Shown one piece after another: positions 24,821 through 34,225 of a stretch of 64,000 bases of DNA. The notes beneath the pieces are model-generated. The model ran no database searches. It was not told the DNA's origin and worked only from the letters and a program-made list of their open reading frames with translations. Numbering within the stretch: the stretch's first letter is position 1; every line of letters begins with the position of its first letter. The position numbers and the translations under genes were made by a program. The DNA comes from Anaerolineales bacterium (GTDB lineage Bacteria > Chloroflexota > Anaerolineae > Anaerolineales > E44-bin32): contig JARRPX010000027.1 in assembly GCA_037382465.1 (NCBI GenBank), positions 1-64,000 of the forward strand, in the 5' to 3' direction.

Positions 24821-25714
24821 TTATCGAGAAACCGTGTTGCGGCCAGCTTCCTTGGCCCGGTAAAGCGCTTCGTCCGCAAGTTTGACCAGGTCTTCCGGCG
24901 CTTGCATATCGGTGGAGATTTCGGCGACGCCGATACTGATCGTGGGTTGTATACAAACGTTGTTTCGCGTGAAATTGTGTCCCTCGATTTTCGTACGAAT
25001 CGACTCGCCGATCGTCTCTGCTTTCGAAAGCGGCGTGTTACGCAAGAACGCGATGAACTCATCACCGCCGTAGCGACTCGCCACACCTTTTCGTCCGATC
25101 GTTTTCCGAATGATCTTTCCCGATTCGGAGATGGAAAAGGATCCCATCAAGTGACCGTGGCTGTCATTGATACGTTTCAATCCATCCATGTCCATCATCA
25201 AGAGTGACAATTTCTTCCCGTTACGTTTGCAGCGGAAGAATTCCAACTTGAATTCGCGATCGAGAATACGCTTTACGGGAAGCCCCGTGAGATCGTCGAT
25301 GTTCATGATCTCGTTGAGCTTCGTGTGGAACTTGACCTCGAAGTCGTCTTCGTAGGTGAATTTCAACACCGTAGCACCAACGAAAATTTTATCCCCGTTG
25401 TTCAGTTCGGATGTATCCCTTTTTTCAAAATTGACCAGGATACCGTTTCTACTCTGCAAATCGGTAATCGTGTATTGTTGACTTCGAGGGTTGAAATCGA
25501 TGCGGGAATGAATGCCGGAAACGGTTCGGTCGGAGATGACGATGTTCGCTTTTGCGGGATTGCGTCCGATAATCGCCGGCCTGCCGTTCAGGGGGAATCG
25601 TTTCCCAAGCTCCGCCCCCGTGAGCACCAGGACCACAGCTTTTGGCTGTGATAATTCTGCTCCCTTGGCATAGTCGAATTCGGTGTCGCACGTTTCGTCT
25701 TCGAAAACTGCCAC
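24821..25714 (-). CDS. FHA-domain diguanylate cyclase
   Basis: 297 residues. An FHA phosphothreonine-binding domain (about 28-120) shows PAIIGRNPAKANIVI, SGIHSRIDF and SRNGILVN. A GGDEF domain (about 135-295) follows with DDLTGLPVKR, MDMDGLKRINDSHGH and an intact RYGGDEF active site. So it should make c-di-GMP, gated by a phosphoprotein partner. No RxxD inhibitory site is obvious. The GTG at 25714 has GGAGGA about 9 bases upstream. Proximity to the pilus operon and the MshEN domain of PilB suggests a c-di-GMP link. Confidence 0.92.
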   Translation of the reverse strand: MAVFEDETCDTEFDYAKGAELSQPKAVVLVLTGAELGKRFPLNGRPAIIGRNPAKANIVISDRTVSGIHSRIDFNPRSQQYTITDLQSRNGILVNFEKRDTSELNNGDKIFVGATVLKFTYEDDFEVKFHTKLNEIMNIDDLTGLPVKRILDREFKLEFFRCKRNGKKLSLLMMDMDGLKRINDSHGHLMGSFSISESGKIIRKTIGRKGVASRYGGDEFIAFLRNTPLSKAETIGESIRTKIEGHNFTRNNVCIQPTISIGVAEISTDMQAPEDLVKLADEALYRAKEAGRNTVSR

Positions 25715-25939
25715 TTTGACTCGTCCTCCCGACTGGTGGCATTAATCATTCTACAATAAGCAGGACGAGTTCGAGATGGGTAATAGGTCTCACGCATCTC
25801 TCAAAGTTAAAAAACGTATCGATCCGGACACAGCCTTTGAAACGCGTTGACGGGCAGCCATAAAGGAGCACAACAAGAGGAACGTCAGTCGAAGATAATG
25901 ACCGAGCGGATGTTTTGGCAGACGAACACGAATTCCTAC

Positions 25940-26545
25940 CTAACGCTTTTCGGACGGCCGGAATCCCTGCGACTGCTGGCTCAAAACCACCCACCCGGAG
26001 GGTAGTGCGATTGCGGCAAGCACAACCTTCAGCCCGTCGCCGACGAGAAAAGGAAGTGCGCCAACTTCCAACACCGCATTCCAACCTACGAATTGCGTCA
26101 GCCACAGACAGCCCGCAACGTAAATCGCGATCGTTCCGAGGGACATGGCAAGCAGCGTGCGGATGAACCGGCGATCCCAGCCACGTTCGCTCAATTTCCC
26201 GACCAGAAAGGCAGCGATCACGAAACCCACCAGGTAGCCGCCAGTAGGACCTGCAAGATGGGACAATCCCCAGCCCCCGCGCGAAAATACCGGCGCCCCG
26301 ATCAAACCAGCTCCTATGTAGGTGATCATGCTTAAAGCACCCCGTTTACTGCCCAGCAGAGCCCCCACGAGCAAAACAGCAAACGTCTGCCCGGTGATCG
26401 GAACCGGTGTAAGTGGGATTTCTATTCTGGTCAACAGCGCAGTCAACAAGACACCGCCGCCGATCCAGATGATCTCCCGCACCAGTCCGGTTCCCGGCCA
26501 AAGCACGTCCACAAACGATAAACGCAGGTCCGAACTACGATTCAT
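25940..26545 (-). CDS. bioY: biotin transporter substrate-specificity subunit BioY
   Basis: 201 residues, six membrane helices, with BioY motifs: IPLTPVPITGQTFAVLLVGALLGSKRG, GLSHLAGPTGGYLVGF and AVLEVGALPFLVGDGLKVVLAA. It binds biotin as the S component of an ECF transporter; no EcfA/EcfT genes are nearby, so it probably shares a general ECF module or works alone. The ATG at 26545 has GGAG 7 bases upstream; the ATG at 26551 is too close to that site. Confidence 0.95.
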   Translation of the reverse strand: MNRSSDLRLSFVDVLWPGTGLVREIIWIGGGVLLTALLTRIEIPLTPVPITGQTFAVLLVGALLGSKRGALSMITYIGAGLIGAPVFSRGGWGLSHLAGPTGGYLVGFVIAAFLVGKLSERGWDRRFIRTLLAMSLGTIAIYVAGCLWLTQFVGWNAVLEVGALPFLVGDGLKVVLAAIALPSGWVVLSQQSQGFRPSEKR

Positions 26546-26696
26546 AACCATACTCCAGATTGATGGATTTCAGCATCACGCCGTAATTAAAAAGCCAATT
26601 CCTTGTTTGTTAACACCAAATCGCACGAGGTTACGCGGGACGATCCCGATTGGAAATTTTCCCGGCGAGATCTTCGAAGGAAATGACCCGTTACGC

Positions 26697-27173
26697 TCAA
26701 TCCAGATCCACACTCACGCGGCATGCCGAGCACTGTTTCACGCCTCGAAACAAGCGTTCCCCACAAGCCGGGCAGCGGTACCGGTCGATTTCAGATCGAA
26801 TCCAGGCTCTGGTTCCATGTTCCCGCCGGTCCGGGACGGCGCGCAGAATGGCTTTCTTTCCCGCAGGGATCGGAAATTCCTCGATCCGTTCACACGGGAA
26901 ATCCCCACAGGCATGACAGCCTTCGATCCCCTTGGATTGCGTGCAGTCCCGGATCGCACAGACCTGGCAAGAAGGAAAGCGCCTGGATGACAGGCAGCCA
27001 TCGCAAAGCAATTCCTCCACGGGCAAGGCGGAAATCTGGGGAAAGCGACGTGCGTAGAGCTTGCCCAACCTTTTCAAGTAGCTCAGATCGTTTTCCAAAG
27101 TCGCTTGATGGATTCTACAAACGCCGCAATACAAACTACATGGTGCATTGAGTTCTGATGGATTTTCCTGCAA
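26697..27173 (-). CDS. Cys-rich DUF3795-type protein
   Basis: 158 residues with 16 cysteines in CxxC-like sets: CSLYCGVC, CDGCLSSRRFPSCQVCAIRDC, CHACGDFPC and a C-terminal zinc ribbon CPACGERLFRGVKQCSAC. The first part matches DUF3795, likely metal-binding; the ribbon is a C-terminal addition. It starts at a TTG with GGAG 7 bases upstream. No partner gene explains its role. Confidence 0.8.
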   Translation of the reverse strand: MQENPSELNAPCSLYCGVCRIHQATLENDLSYLKRLGKLYARRFPQISALPVEELLCDGCLSSRRFPSCQVCAIRDCTQSKGIEGCHACGDFPCERIEEFPIPAGKKAILRAVPDRREHGTRAWIRSEIDRYRCPACGERLFRGVKQCSACRVSVDLD

Positions 27174-27334
27174 TTCTCTTCTCCGAGGTTGTCGTCAACA
27201 AAACGGATAGATCAATCACATTCTTCTTGAAACGCTTACCATAACCCAAGCGACAGAGCGGACATCAAGGCGGCCCAGGTAAGCAGATATCGAATTCGGC
27301 GCAGATAGATTACGGTCACTTCGAATCAAGAGAC

Positions 27335-28774
27335 TCAGATACTGACTATTGAACGCGCGTTTACGCCGCGCGCATCCGGCGCGTCCCAATCCAAGTATTT
27401 TTCGTCTCCATGATCACCCTGGATGATGATCACCAACGGCTTTTCGGTGTTCGCCAATATGGAATCAATGGTGGGCATGAGTGCTTGATTCAGGTAATCC
27501 AATTGATACCCGTAGAATTCGACGTAGTTTTCGGGTTCAACCTCGTACCAAAATAAATTGACATTCTGATGGTACTCCAGCGCCTTTTGGTTGGGTCCGT
27601 AGAGAAACGGAAAATGAGGTAAGTATATGTGCGCGAACACGAAATAATGCCCATCCCGTGTCGCGTAATCTGACAGGTGATTCAACGTAAAACGGATGCG
27701 TTCGCGTCGAACATCCAGCTCATGATTGACCGAGTTGATGAACCCTTCACTAATTCGTGCAGTGGATTCACTTTGAAAATCTTGTTCGTAAAACAGTAAT
27801 GCGATCGTCGTTCGCAGCATCAAGTGTTCGAAAGGATTCAGATCATGTCCGTTATCGGCCCGCGGTGGATTTGGAGAGAGAAAGATGTCGGCGTACTGAT
27901 TATTCGTGTCTCCGGTCCCCGAGTCGAAAACGACGACTTTGTAACCCTGGTCGCGCAAGAATTGATTAACGTAGTTCGTTTGAAGGTCGTATCGCGCCTG
28001 ACGAAATATACTCAGCGGAATCTCATGGAAATACAACAAATTCAACGATGTATTTAGTGAGTACGTAGTATTCATGTAATTCGAGCGGCTTTCTTCAACG
28101 ATGAAAAATCCGCGGTCTTCCAATGCATCCAGGAAGACAGTATTGTCATAATCATAGAATTCACGCAGCACGTCGGCTCTCGTATAAGCATCGAGGATGA
28201 TGTAATAGATGTCCGGCATCTCGGGTAAAGGTGTCTCGTGACGGGGGGAAACAGCCTGCGCCTCCCCCCGAATTTCAGAAAGAATCTCATTCTCGGATTC
28301 GCCCCCGCGTTCACTTGCCGTCATGCTCGAGAGAATAGACGTCAAAGGGAAGATGACCAGCACGATCCCGATCAAGTTGAGATACACGCTCGTGTTTTGG
28401 GGCACCTTCGCTTTGACAACGCCAGCGCACGCCAGAGCATAGATGGTCAGCCACAACCATGCCAGAATTGAATAATTCAAAGCGTGACCCTGCTGTGACA
28501 TCCATTGTTCGATTACATTCGCGATTTGACCGAATGAGAAAAGCTGGATCAACAACAGAGAGGTTAAAACGCCTGCCTTGTCCCAGGACTTCATGAGGAT
28601 GCGTAGAATCAATAAATAACAAATCGTGAAACAAAGCGAGATTGCTAGAAAGCGGTAAGTTTGGTCGAAAGGAATGAACATGATGTTTCGCGTGTACACG
28701 TAAAGAATAGGATACACACAAAACAACACGGGATGAAACGGAAAACCCAATATTTTTCGAGTATCTTTGTTCAT
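27335..28774 (-). CDS. membrane sulfatase/phosphotransferase-like protein, C-terminally shortened
   Basis: 479 residues: about five membrane helices, then an alkaline-phosphatase-fold domain (PDIYYIILDAYTRADVLREF, NTTYSLNTSLNLLYF, YLPHFPFLYGPNQ, IIIQGDHGDEKYLDW). This resembles LTA-synthase/sulfatase-type enzymes that modify cell-surface polymers. The paralog at 57264 continues about 55 residues past the shared D-H-G metal site; here the frame stops after RGVNARSIVSI. No other frame downstream restores the missing part. It may be an inactivated copy or a natural short form. A ribosome site is not obvious. Confidence 0.8.
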   Translation of the reverse strand: MNKDTRKILGFPFHPVLFCVYPILYVYTRNIMFIPFDQTYRFLAISLCFTICYLLILRILMKSWDKAGVLTSLLLIQLFSFGQIANVIEQWMSQQGHALNYSILAWLWLTIYALACAGVVKAKVPQNTSVYLNLIGIVLVIFPLTSILSSMTASERGGESENEILSEIRGEAQAVSPRHETPLPEMPDIYYIILDAYTRADVLREFYDYDNTVFLDALEDRGFFIVEESRSNYMNTTYSLNTSLNLLYFHEIPLSIFRQARYDLQTNYVNQFLRDQGYKVVVFDSGTGDTNNQYADIFLSPNPPRADNGHDLNPFEHLMLRTTIALLFYEQDFQSESTARISEGFINSVNHELDVRRERIRFTLNHLSDYATRDGHYFVFAHIYLPHFPFLYGPNQKALEYHQNVNLFWYEVEPENYVEFYGYQLDYLNQALMPTIDSILANTEKPLVIIIQGDHGDEKYLDWDAPDARGVNARSIVSI

Positions 28775-29037
28775 GACGGCACGCCGGAGCCCTGGTTAAC
28801 GCTCGAATTTCACAGATATTCAGTGTGATTTGATTCTGCGTTCACCCCGCGAAGCATTATTTCACTTTTCGTAGCAGTTCACAAGGAAATCGAAATCCAG
28901 ATTTCTCCATCGCGAGACTTAGAAATCTTCCAGTGAACAGCGGAATATCATTTAATTCAACATATCTTCGAACGTTCGATTGTCGCCACCGGGGGAAATT
29001 TGGGCTGTTCTGATTGAGGAGCTGGAGAGGAAAAGCA

Positions 29038-29664
29038 TCACCCCATAATACGTACACGGATTGCCTGGCAAATGCCGTCGATCGCGGTGGTGATGCGCTT
29101 CTTGCTATCCAGACCCATCTCCCAGTATTCGGACTCGAAACCGCGAAGATGGGGATCAGGAGACCTGCCCCAGTCGTCCAATCCTTCATCTTCCATCAAA
29201 CGGATCAGGCCCAAAAGTTGTTCGCAAACCGCAGCCGGATAGAAGGGGCGATTCTGTTCGATCCGTTTGTATACATCGGTATACGCCGTGGCGAACGCTG
29301 CGAGGATCTCCGCTTTACGCTGTTCATCGGGTTTGATGGGGGAATCTTTCATGATCTCCGGTTTCATCAGGCTGGTCGCCCTGCGGAAGGAAATCAGAGA
29401 ATCCCAGATTTCGGTGAGAATTTTAAATTCGTGCTCGAAACGAGCGGGATGGATGTGGGACTGCCGCGTCATCATCGTCGACAGGAAATTGATATCCCGG
29501 TCATAGCGGTCCAGAAATTCGTCCAATTCTTGCAGGTCATTCCGTTGGACGAGATTCGTCTCGATCTTCGCATTGAGGGAGGACACCCTACGCGATAACA
29601 AAAGAGTTGAGGCAAGAACAACGCCCAGGATCACGATTCCGACAATGAGAATGGCGATTTCCAT
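29038..29664 (-). CDS. membrane-anchored protein of unknown function
   Basis: 208 residues. One N-terminal membrane helix (IAILIVGIVILGVVLASTLLL) is followed by a helical cytoplasmic region of about 180 residues (RVSSLNAKIETNLVQRNDLQELDEFLDRYD...). GAGGAG lies 8 bases before the ATG. No family is recognised. The preceding gap (28775-29037) holds only an overlapping frame with no support. Confidence 0.7.
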   Translation of the reverse strand: MEIAILIVGIVILGVVLASTLLLSRRVSSLNAKIETNLVQRNDLQELDEFLDRYDRDINFLSTMMTRQSHIHPARFEHEFKILTEIWDSLISFRRATSLMKPEIMKDSPIKPDEQRKAEILAAFATAYTDVYKRIEQNRPFYPAAVCEQLLGLIRLMEDEGLDDWGRSPDPHLRGFESEYWEMGLDSKKRITTAIDGICQAIRVRIMG

Positions 29665-29857
29665 CGACTCAGCTCCTCGAGAACCACAGAGAGGTATTTC
29701 GTTTCGCTTGAAATAAACACGGTATTATAAAACCGCCAGGTCCACATCTGATCTTACACCAATACTACCATCTTGCCACTCCACAGCACACACCGATTCC
29801 GCAGCAGGAATGAAATAGCAAAAACACGGTAACGATAGCACCGATGATCTTTACGGC

Positions 29858-30406
29858 TCACGGAAGACGCTTGTAGGTCGCCTTTCCCGGGTGTAAATCC
29901 TTACGGCCGTCGAAATAGATCGCCACCCACTCCGCCAGGCGTCTGCCCAGCCTGCGGCATGCCTCGACCTCTTTCTCACCGCGCGGGTCTCCGGCTTGCG
30001 TGGCCCCATAATGCAGCGTGAACTGCTCGCCGGAATAATCCGTCACCCCGAAAACCAGCATGCCGTAATTGAGCATGATCGTCATCATCGCCAAGCAGGT
30101 CAGTTCAGCGCCGCCGCCCCACCCGCCCTCCGAACTGAAGGCACAGCCGATTTTGCCGTCGATCTTCTGCCAAACGGGAAGCAGATCCTCCCAAAATTGC
30201 TTCATCTCCGCCGCAACCGTGCCCAGGTAGGTGGGCGAGCCAACCGCCATTCCGTCGCACCAAAGCACGTCTTCCCGCCCGGCCTGCTCGGTCGATTTCA
30301 GACGCACGTGGATATCCGCAACGCTGCGCGCACCTTCCGCAACGTACTCGGCCATTTTCTTCGTCGATCCCTCATTGCTGTAGTAGAGCACCAACACGTT
30401 CCCCAT
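29858..30406 (-). CDS. flavodoxin-fold NAD(P)H:quinone oxidoreductase-like protein
   Basis: 182 residues of WrbA/flavodoxin type: the FMN phosphate loop is LYYSNEGSTKKMA, then AVGSPTYLGTVAAEMKQFWED and AFSSEGGWGGGAELT around the isoalloxazine. It should bind FMN and reduce quinones by two electrons. GAGGAG lies 7 bases before the ATG. It stands alone, 161 bases from guaB. Confidence 0.88.
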   Translation of the reverse strand: MGNVLVLYYSNEGSTKKMAEYVAEGARSVADIHVRLKSTEQAGREDVLWCDGMAVGSPTYLGTVAAEMKQFWEDLLPVWQKIDGKIGCAFSSEGGWGGGAELTCLAMMTIMLNYGMLVFGVTDYSGEQFTLHYGATQAGDPRGEKEVEACRRLGRRLAEWVAIYFDGRKDLHPGKATYKRLP

Positions 30407-30567
30407 GGTGTGGCTCCTCGAAACGCATAGTCATCCCGTCGAATCCACTTTACCCCTGCATTTCGACACGCAGTTTTGAGATCGGATTTACTTCACGACG
30501 TAAGAACGACCAGCGCGACCCGAAATACGATCCGGGGGAAGAAACCTAGTATGATGACTCAAATGGT

Positions 30568-32043
30568 CTACATCACCTGGTAATTCGGCGCTTCTTTCGT
30601 GATCACAACGTCGTGCGGATGACTTTCGATGAGGCCGGCGTTCGTTATGCGGATCAGGCGTGCATTCTGCTGCAGTTCCTCGAGGTTCTCCGCTCCCGCA
30701 TATCCCATTCCGGATCGCAATCCGCCAACGAGCTGATAGACGTATTCCTCCAATGGCCCCTTGTAGGGAACCCGGCCTTCGATTCCTTCGGGAACGGTCT
30801 TCCCCGATGCTACGATTCCCGAACCGTAGCGATCCCGGCCGTATCCCTTCATCGCGCCCATGCTGCCCATTCCCCGGTAATCCTTGAACTGCCTTCCTTC
30901 GAAAAGCACCGTTTCGCCAGGTGATTCCTCCAGCCCGGCAAGCAGGTTCCCCAGCATGACGGCGTTCGCCCCGGCAGCGATGGCCTTTACGATGTCCCCG
31001 GAGAATTTGATGCCGCCATCGGCCACGATGGGGACGCCGTGCGCCTTCGCCGCCCTGGCGCAGGCATGAATGGCAGAAAGCTGCGGCATTCCCACACCGG
31101 CGACGACGCGCGTGGTGCATATCGAGCCGGCGCCGACTCCAACTTTGACCACGTCGACGCCCGCTTCGATCAGCGCCCTGGTCCCTTCCGGCGTGACGAC
31201 GTTCCCGGCGATCAGCGCCAGGTCTGGGGCAACTTTACGGATGCGTTTCACGGCTTCGATGACATCTCGGGTGTGACCGTGCGCCGTGTCGACGGCAATC
31301 AGATCCACGTCCATCGCCAACAGACCTTCGAGGCGTTTATCCGATCCGTCTCTGACCCCCACCGCTGCGCCGACCATCAACCTTCCCCGCTCGTCTGTGG
31401 CAGCCAACGGAAAGTCGCGTTCCTTCTGAATGTCTTTGACCGTGATCAATCCCTTGAGTACCCCCTGCTCATCCACGAGCGGCAATTTTTCGATGCGGTA
31501 CTTCTGCAGCAAGCTCTTCGCGCCGTTCATGTCGATACCGACAGGCCCAGTCACCAGCTTTTCACTGGTCATGTATTCCCGCACCGGACTGCGGTAGTTT
31601 TCTGCGTTCAGGAAACGAATGTCCCGATTGGTGAGAATCCCGACGAGGACGTCGCCATCCTCAACGATCGGGATTCCACTGATGTGATAGTGGGACATGA
31701 TGTCTTCGGCTTCCTGAATCGTGGCGTCGGGTTTGAGGGTGATCGGATCGACGATCATGCCGGATTGCGATCGTTTGACCTTGTCTACTTCGGCCGCTTG
31801 ATCTTCGGGCGACAAATTGCGGTGTATGACGCCAATCCCCCCTTGCCGCGCCAACGCGATCGCCAGTCTCGCTTCCGTTACGGTATCCATGGCCGCCGAC
31901 AGAATGGGGACGTTCAAGCGAATCTTCTCCGTAAGCTGCACGGAGACATCCGTATCGCTGGGAAGCACGTGGCTGTATCCCGGAACCACGAGAACATCAT
32001 CAAACGTCAGGGCAACGCCCTGCTCGAACAATTCAGTGTTCAT
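30568..32043 (-). CDS. guaB: IMP dehydrogenase
   Basis: 491 residues. GuaB oxidises IMP to XMP with NAD+, the first committed step to GMP. The TIM barrel has the catalytic-Cys loop [15 protein letters not shown], and two CBS domains are inserted at about 95-205 ([30 protein letters not shown]). The ATG at 32043 has GGGAGAG upstream; the longer frame is spurious. It ends the purine operon, 20 bases after purH. guaA and purA are not in the window. Confidence 0.97.
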   Translation of the reverse strand: MNTELFEQGVALTFDDVLVVPGYSHVLPSDTDVSVQLTEKIRLNVPILSAAMDTVTEARLAIALARQGGIGVIHRNLSPEDQAAEVDKVKRSQSGMIVDPITLKPDATIQEAEDIMSHYHISGIPIVEDGDVLVGILTNRDIRFLNAENYRSPVREYMTSEKLVTGPVGIDMNGAKSLLQKYRIEKLPLVDEQGVLKGLITVKDIQKERDFPLAATDERGRLMVGAAVGVRDGSDKRLEGLLAMDVDLIAVDTAHGHTRDVIEAVKRIRKVAPDLALIAGNVVTPEGTRALIEAGVDVVKVGVGAGSICTTRVVAGVGMPQLSAIHACARAAKAHGVPIVADGGIKFSGDIVKAIAAGANAVMLGNLLAGLEESPGETVLFEGRQFKDYRGMGSMGAMKGYGRDRYGSGIVASGKTVPEGIEGRVPYKGPLEEYVYQLVGGLRSGMGYAGAENLEELQQNARLIRITNAGLIESHPHDVVITKEAPNYQVM

Positions 32044-32063
32044 CCGATCTCTCCCACGACTAT

Positions 32064-33566
32064 TCAGTGACGGAAATGCCGCACACCTGTGAAGACCATG
32101 GCGATATTCAATCGGTCGCAAGCTTCGATCGATTGATCGTCACGAACGGAACCACCCGGCTGGACGATGGCCGTGATGCCGTACTTTGCCGCTTCCTCCA
32201 CCGAATCCGGGAAGGGGAAGAAAGCATCCGAAGCCATGACGGCGCCTTTCGATTTATCCCCCGCCCGCGTGGCTGCGATGCGCACGCAGTCGACGCGGTT
32301 GGGTTGGCCGCCGCCGATCCCCACAGTGGCCTCGCCCACGCTAAAGACGATGGCGTTGGATTTTACGTGCTGGCACGCTTTCCAGGCGAAGCGCAAACCG
32401 GTCCATTCTTCTTCGCTGGGCTCGCGCTTGGTTGCGACGCGCCAATCGGTCTTCGGTGGATCTCCCATGTCTATGTCCTGGCGTAGTATCCCCGCGTTGA
32501 CCGAGCGCAGTTCGTAATCCGGATCGAGTTGCATCGAAGGCATCCGCAGCAGCCTGAGATTTCCCTTCTTGGATAACACTTCAGCCGCGTCTTTGCTGAA
32601 GCCGGGAGCGATGATGCACTCCACGAATAACTTGCCCAATTTCTTCGCCACGGCCAGATCGAACTCACGATTCACGGCGATCACGCTTCCGAACGCCGAT
32701 ACCGGATCGGAAGCAAGCGCAGGATCGTAGGCCGCAGCCAACGTCTCGGCCGACGCCAGGCCGCATGGCGAAAGGTGTTTGACGATGCAAACCGTCGGGC
32801 GCTCGAACGAAATCGCAGCCCGCCAGGCAGCATCGAGATCGAGCAAGTTGTTGTACGAAAGCGGTTTGCCCTGCAGCAGCTCTCCACCCATCGGTCCGGC
32901 TTCCGGTGAAAAACCGTACAGCAGTGCCGATTGATGCGGATTTTCGCCGTAGCGCAGTTCCTGGATGGGGAAGAGCGGCACGTTGAGCGCTCCTCCGGGC
33001 GCCAGGTAAGCGCTGATGGCTGCGTCGTACGATTGGGTGTGGGCGAAAGCTTTCACCGCCAGGCGGCGGCGCGTCTCCGGACTCGTCTCCCCGTTCTCGC
33101 GCAGCTCCTTCAGGACGAGGTCATAATCATCGGTATCAACGATAACCGTGACGCGCTGGAAATTTTTAGCCGCAGCGCGCAGCAAAGCTACACCGCCGAT
33201 GTCGATCTTCTCGATGGCCTCCTCCAAAGTCACGTTCGGCCTGGCGATCGTCTCCCGAAATGGATAGAGGTTGACGGCGATCAAATCGATCGGTTTTGCG
33301 GATATCTTTTCCAGGTCGGCTGTATCGGCCTCGTTTTCGCGAGAAAGAATGCCGCCGTGAACTGCGGGATGCAGCGTCTTGACCCGGCCGCCCAGGATTT
33401 CCGGGTAGCCGGTGTAGTCCGCGACTTCCTTCACGTCGATCTTGTTTTCGCGCAGCAATTTTGCCGTCCCCCCACTGGCAATGAATTCCCAACCCAATGA
33501 CGACAGTCCTTCGGCAAAGGCCGGTAATTTCGATTTATCCGCAACGGATAACAACGCAATTGACAT
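32064..33566 (-). CDS. purH: bifunctional AICAR transformylase / IMP cyclohydrolase
   Basis: 500 residues catalysing the last two steps to IMP. The MGS-like cyclohydrolase domain is at 1-140 ([37 protein letters not shown]) and the transformylase follows ([38 protein letters not shown]). The K-H catalytic pair is present, although N-P-C-G reads S-P-C-G here. AAGGAG precedes the ATG. It lies 11 bases after purN. Confidence 0.96.
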   Translation of the reverse strand: MSIALLSVADKSKLPAFAEGLSSLGWEFIASGGTAKLLRENKIDVKEVADYTGYPEILGGRVKTLHPAVHGGILSRENEADTADLEKISAKPIDLIAVNLYPFRETIARPNVTLEEAIEKIDIGGVALLRAAAKNFQRVTVIVDTDDYDLVLKELRENGETSPETRRRLAVKAFAHTQSYDAAISAYLAPGGALNVPLFPIQELRYGENPHQSALLYGFSPEAGPMGGELLQGKPLSYNNLLDLDAAWRAAISFERPTVCIVKHLSPCGLASAETLAAAYDPALASDPVSAFGSVIAVNREFDLAVAKKLGKLFVECIIAPGFSKDAAEVLSKKGNLRLLRMPSMQLDPDYELRSVNAGILRQDIDMGDPPKTDWRVATKREPSEEEWTGLRFAWKACQHVKSNAIVFSVGEATVGIGGGQPNRVDCVRIAATRAGDKSKGAVMASDAFFPFPDSVEEAAKYGITAIVQPGGSVRDDQSIEACDRLNIAMVFTGVRHFRH

Positions 33567-33577
33567 TATTTCACTCC

Positions 33578-34201
33578 TTACTGAATTTCGATGGTATTCA
33601 ACGCTTGCCGAATGGCCTGGACCAGCAAACGGTGCTCGACTCGATGAATGCGTTCCTCGAGGGACTCGAGTGTATCTTCTTTGTCAATCGGAACGGTCTC
33701 CTGCGCGATCACGGGCCCGACGTCCACGCCTTCATCGGGCACGTAATGCACCATCACACCGGTCTGGTCGGTCGCCCCGGTTTGAAAATCGTTCCAGGCG
33801 CGTTCGATGGCGTGCGTTCCGGGGTAAGTTCCCGGAAGTGCAGGATGCAGGTTGACGACCCGCATGGGATATCGATCCAGGAATGCCGAGGTGAGTACGC
33901 GCATCCACCCCGCCAAAATCACGAGGGTGGGTTCGAATTCGGCGACGATTTTCGCCAAATCCGCATCGTACGCCCGGCGGTTCTTTCCCGATTCCTTGTA
34001 AGGTTTCCAAGGATGGTAGCGGCTGGGAATGCCGGCCTCCTCCGCTCGCTCCAGCGAGTATGCATTTTTGTGGTCGCAAACCACGGCCGCGACTTCGGCG
34101 TCCAGGTCGCTAGACGCACAGGCGTCGATGATGGCCTGCAGGTTGCTGCCGAAGCCGGAAGCCAGGACGACCAGTCGGTTATCCCTTTTCTTTTCTGCCA
34201 C
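33578..34201 (-). CDS. purN: phosphoribosylglycinamide formyltransferase
   Basis: 207 residues from a GTG. It transfers a formyl group from 10-formyl-THF to GAR, step 3. Motifs: VLASGFGSNLQAIIDAC at the phosphate site, the catalytic Asn-His in NLHPALPGTYPGTHA, and the Asp of DEGVDVGPVI. The N-terminal RVLASG-type loop reads VVLASGFGSN. It lies 24 bases behind the purD-purM fusion, so the three activities of eukaryotic GART are encoded in the same order. Confidence 0.95.
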   Translation of the reverse strand: MAEKKRDNRLVVLASGFGSNLQAIIDACASSDLDAEVAAVVCDHKNAYSLERAEEAGIPSRYHPWKPYKESGKNRRAYDADLAKIVAEFEPTLVILAGWMRVLTSAFLDRYPMRVVNLHPALPGTYPGTHAIERAWNDFQTGATDQTGVMVHYVPDEGVDVGPVIAQETVPIDKEDTLESLEERIHRVEHRLLVQAIRQALNTIEIQ

Positions 34202-34225
34202 AGGGTCCCTCTTCTATGTCAGCGG

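Noticed and set aside
26607-26637. Possible biotin-repressor site upstream of bioY (TTGTTAACA ... GGTTACG)
   Set aside because: The right half-site is poor and the 13-base spacing differs from the 15-16 usual for BirA operators; not strong enough to call.
28857-29189. 110-codon leftward frame overlapping the gene at 29038
   Set aside because: Overlaps a better supported gene by half its length and has low-complexity, motif-free sequence.
31039-32070. 343-codon rightward frame across guaB
   Set aside because: Antisense to intact IMP dehydrogenase with no domain of its own.
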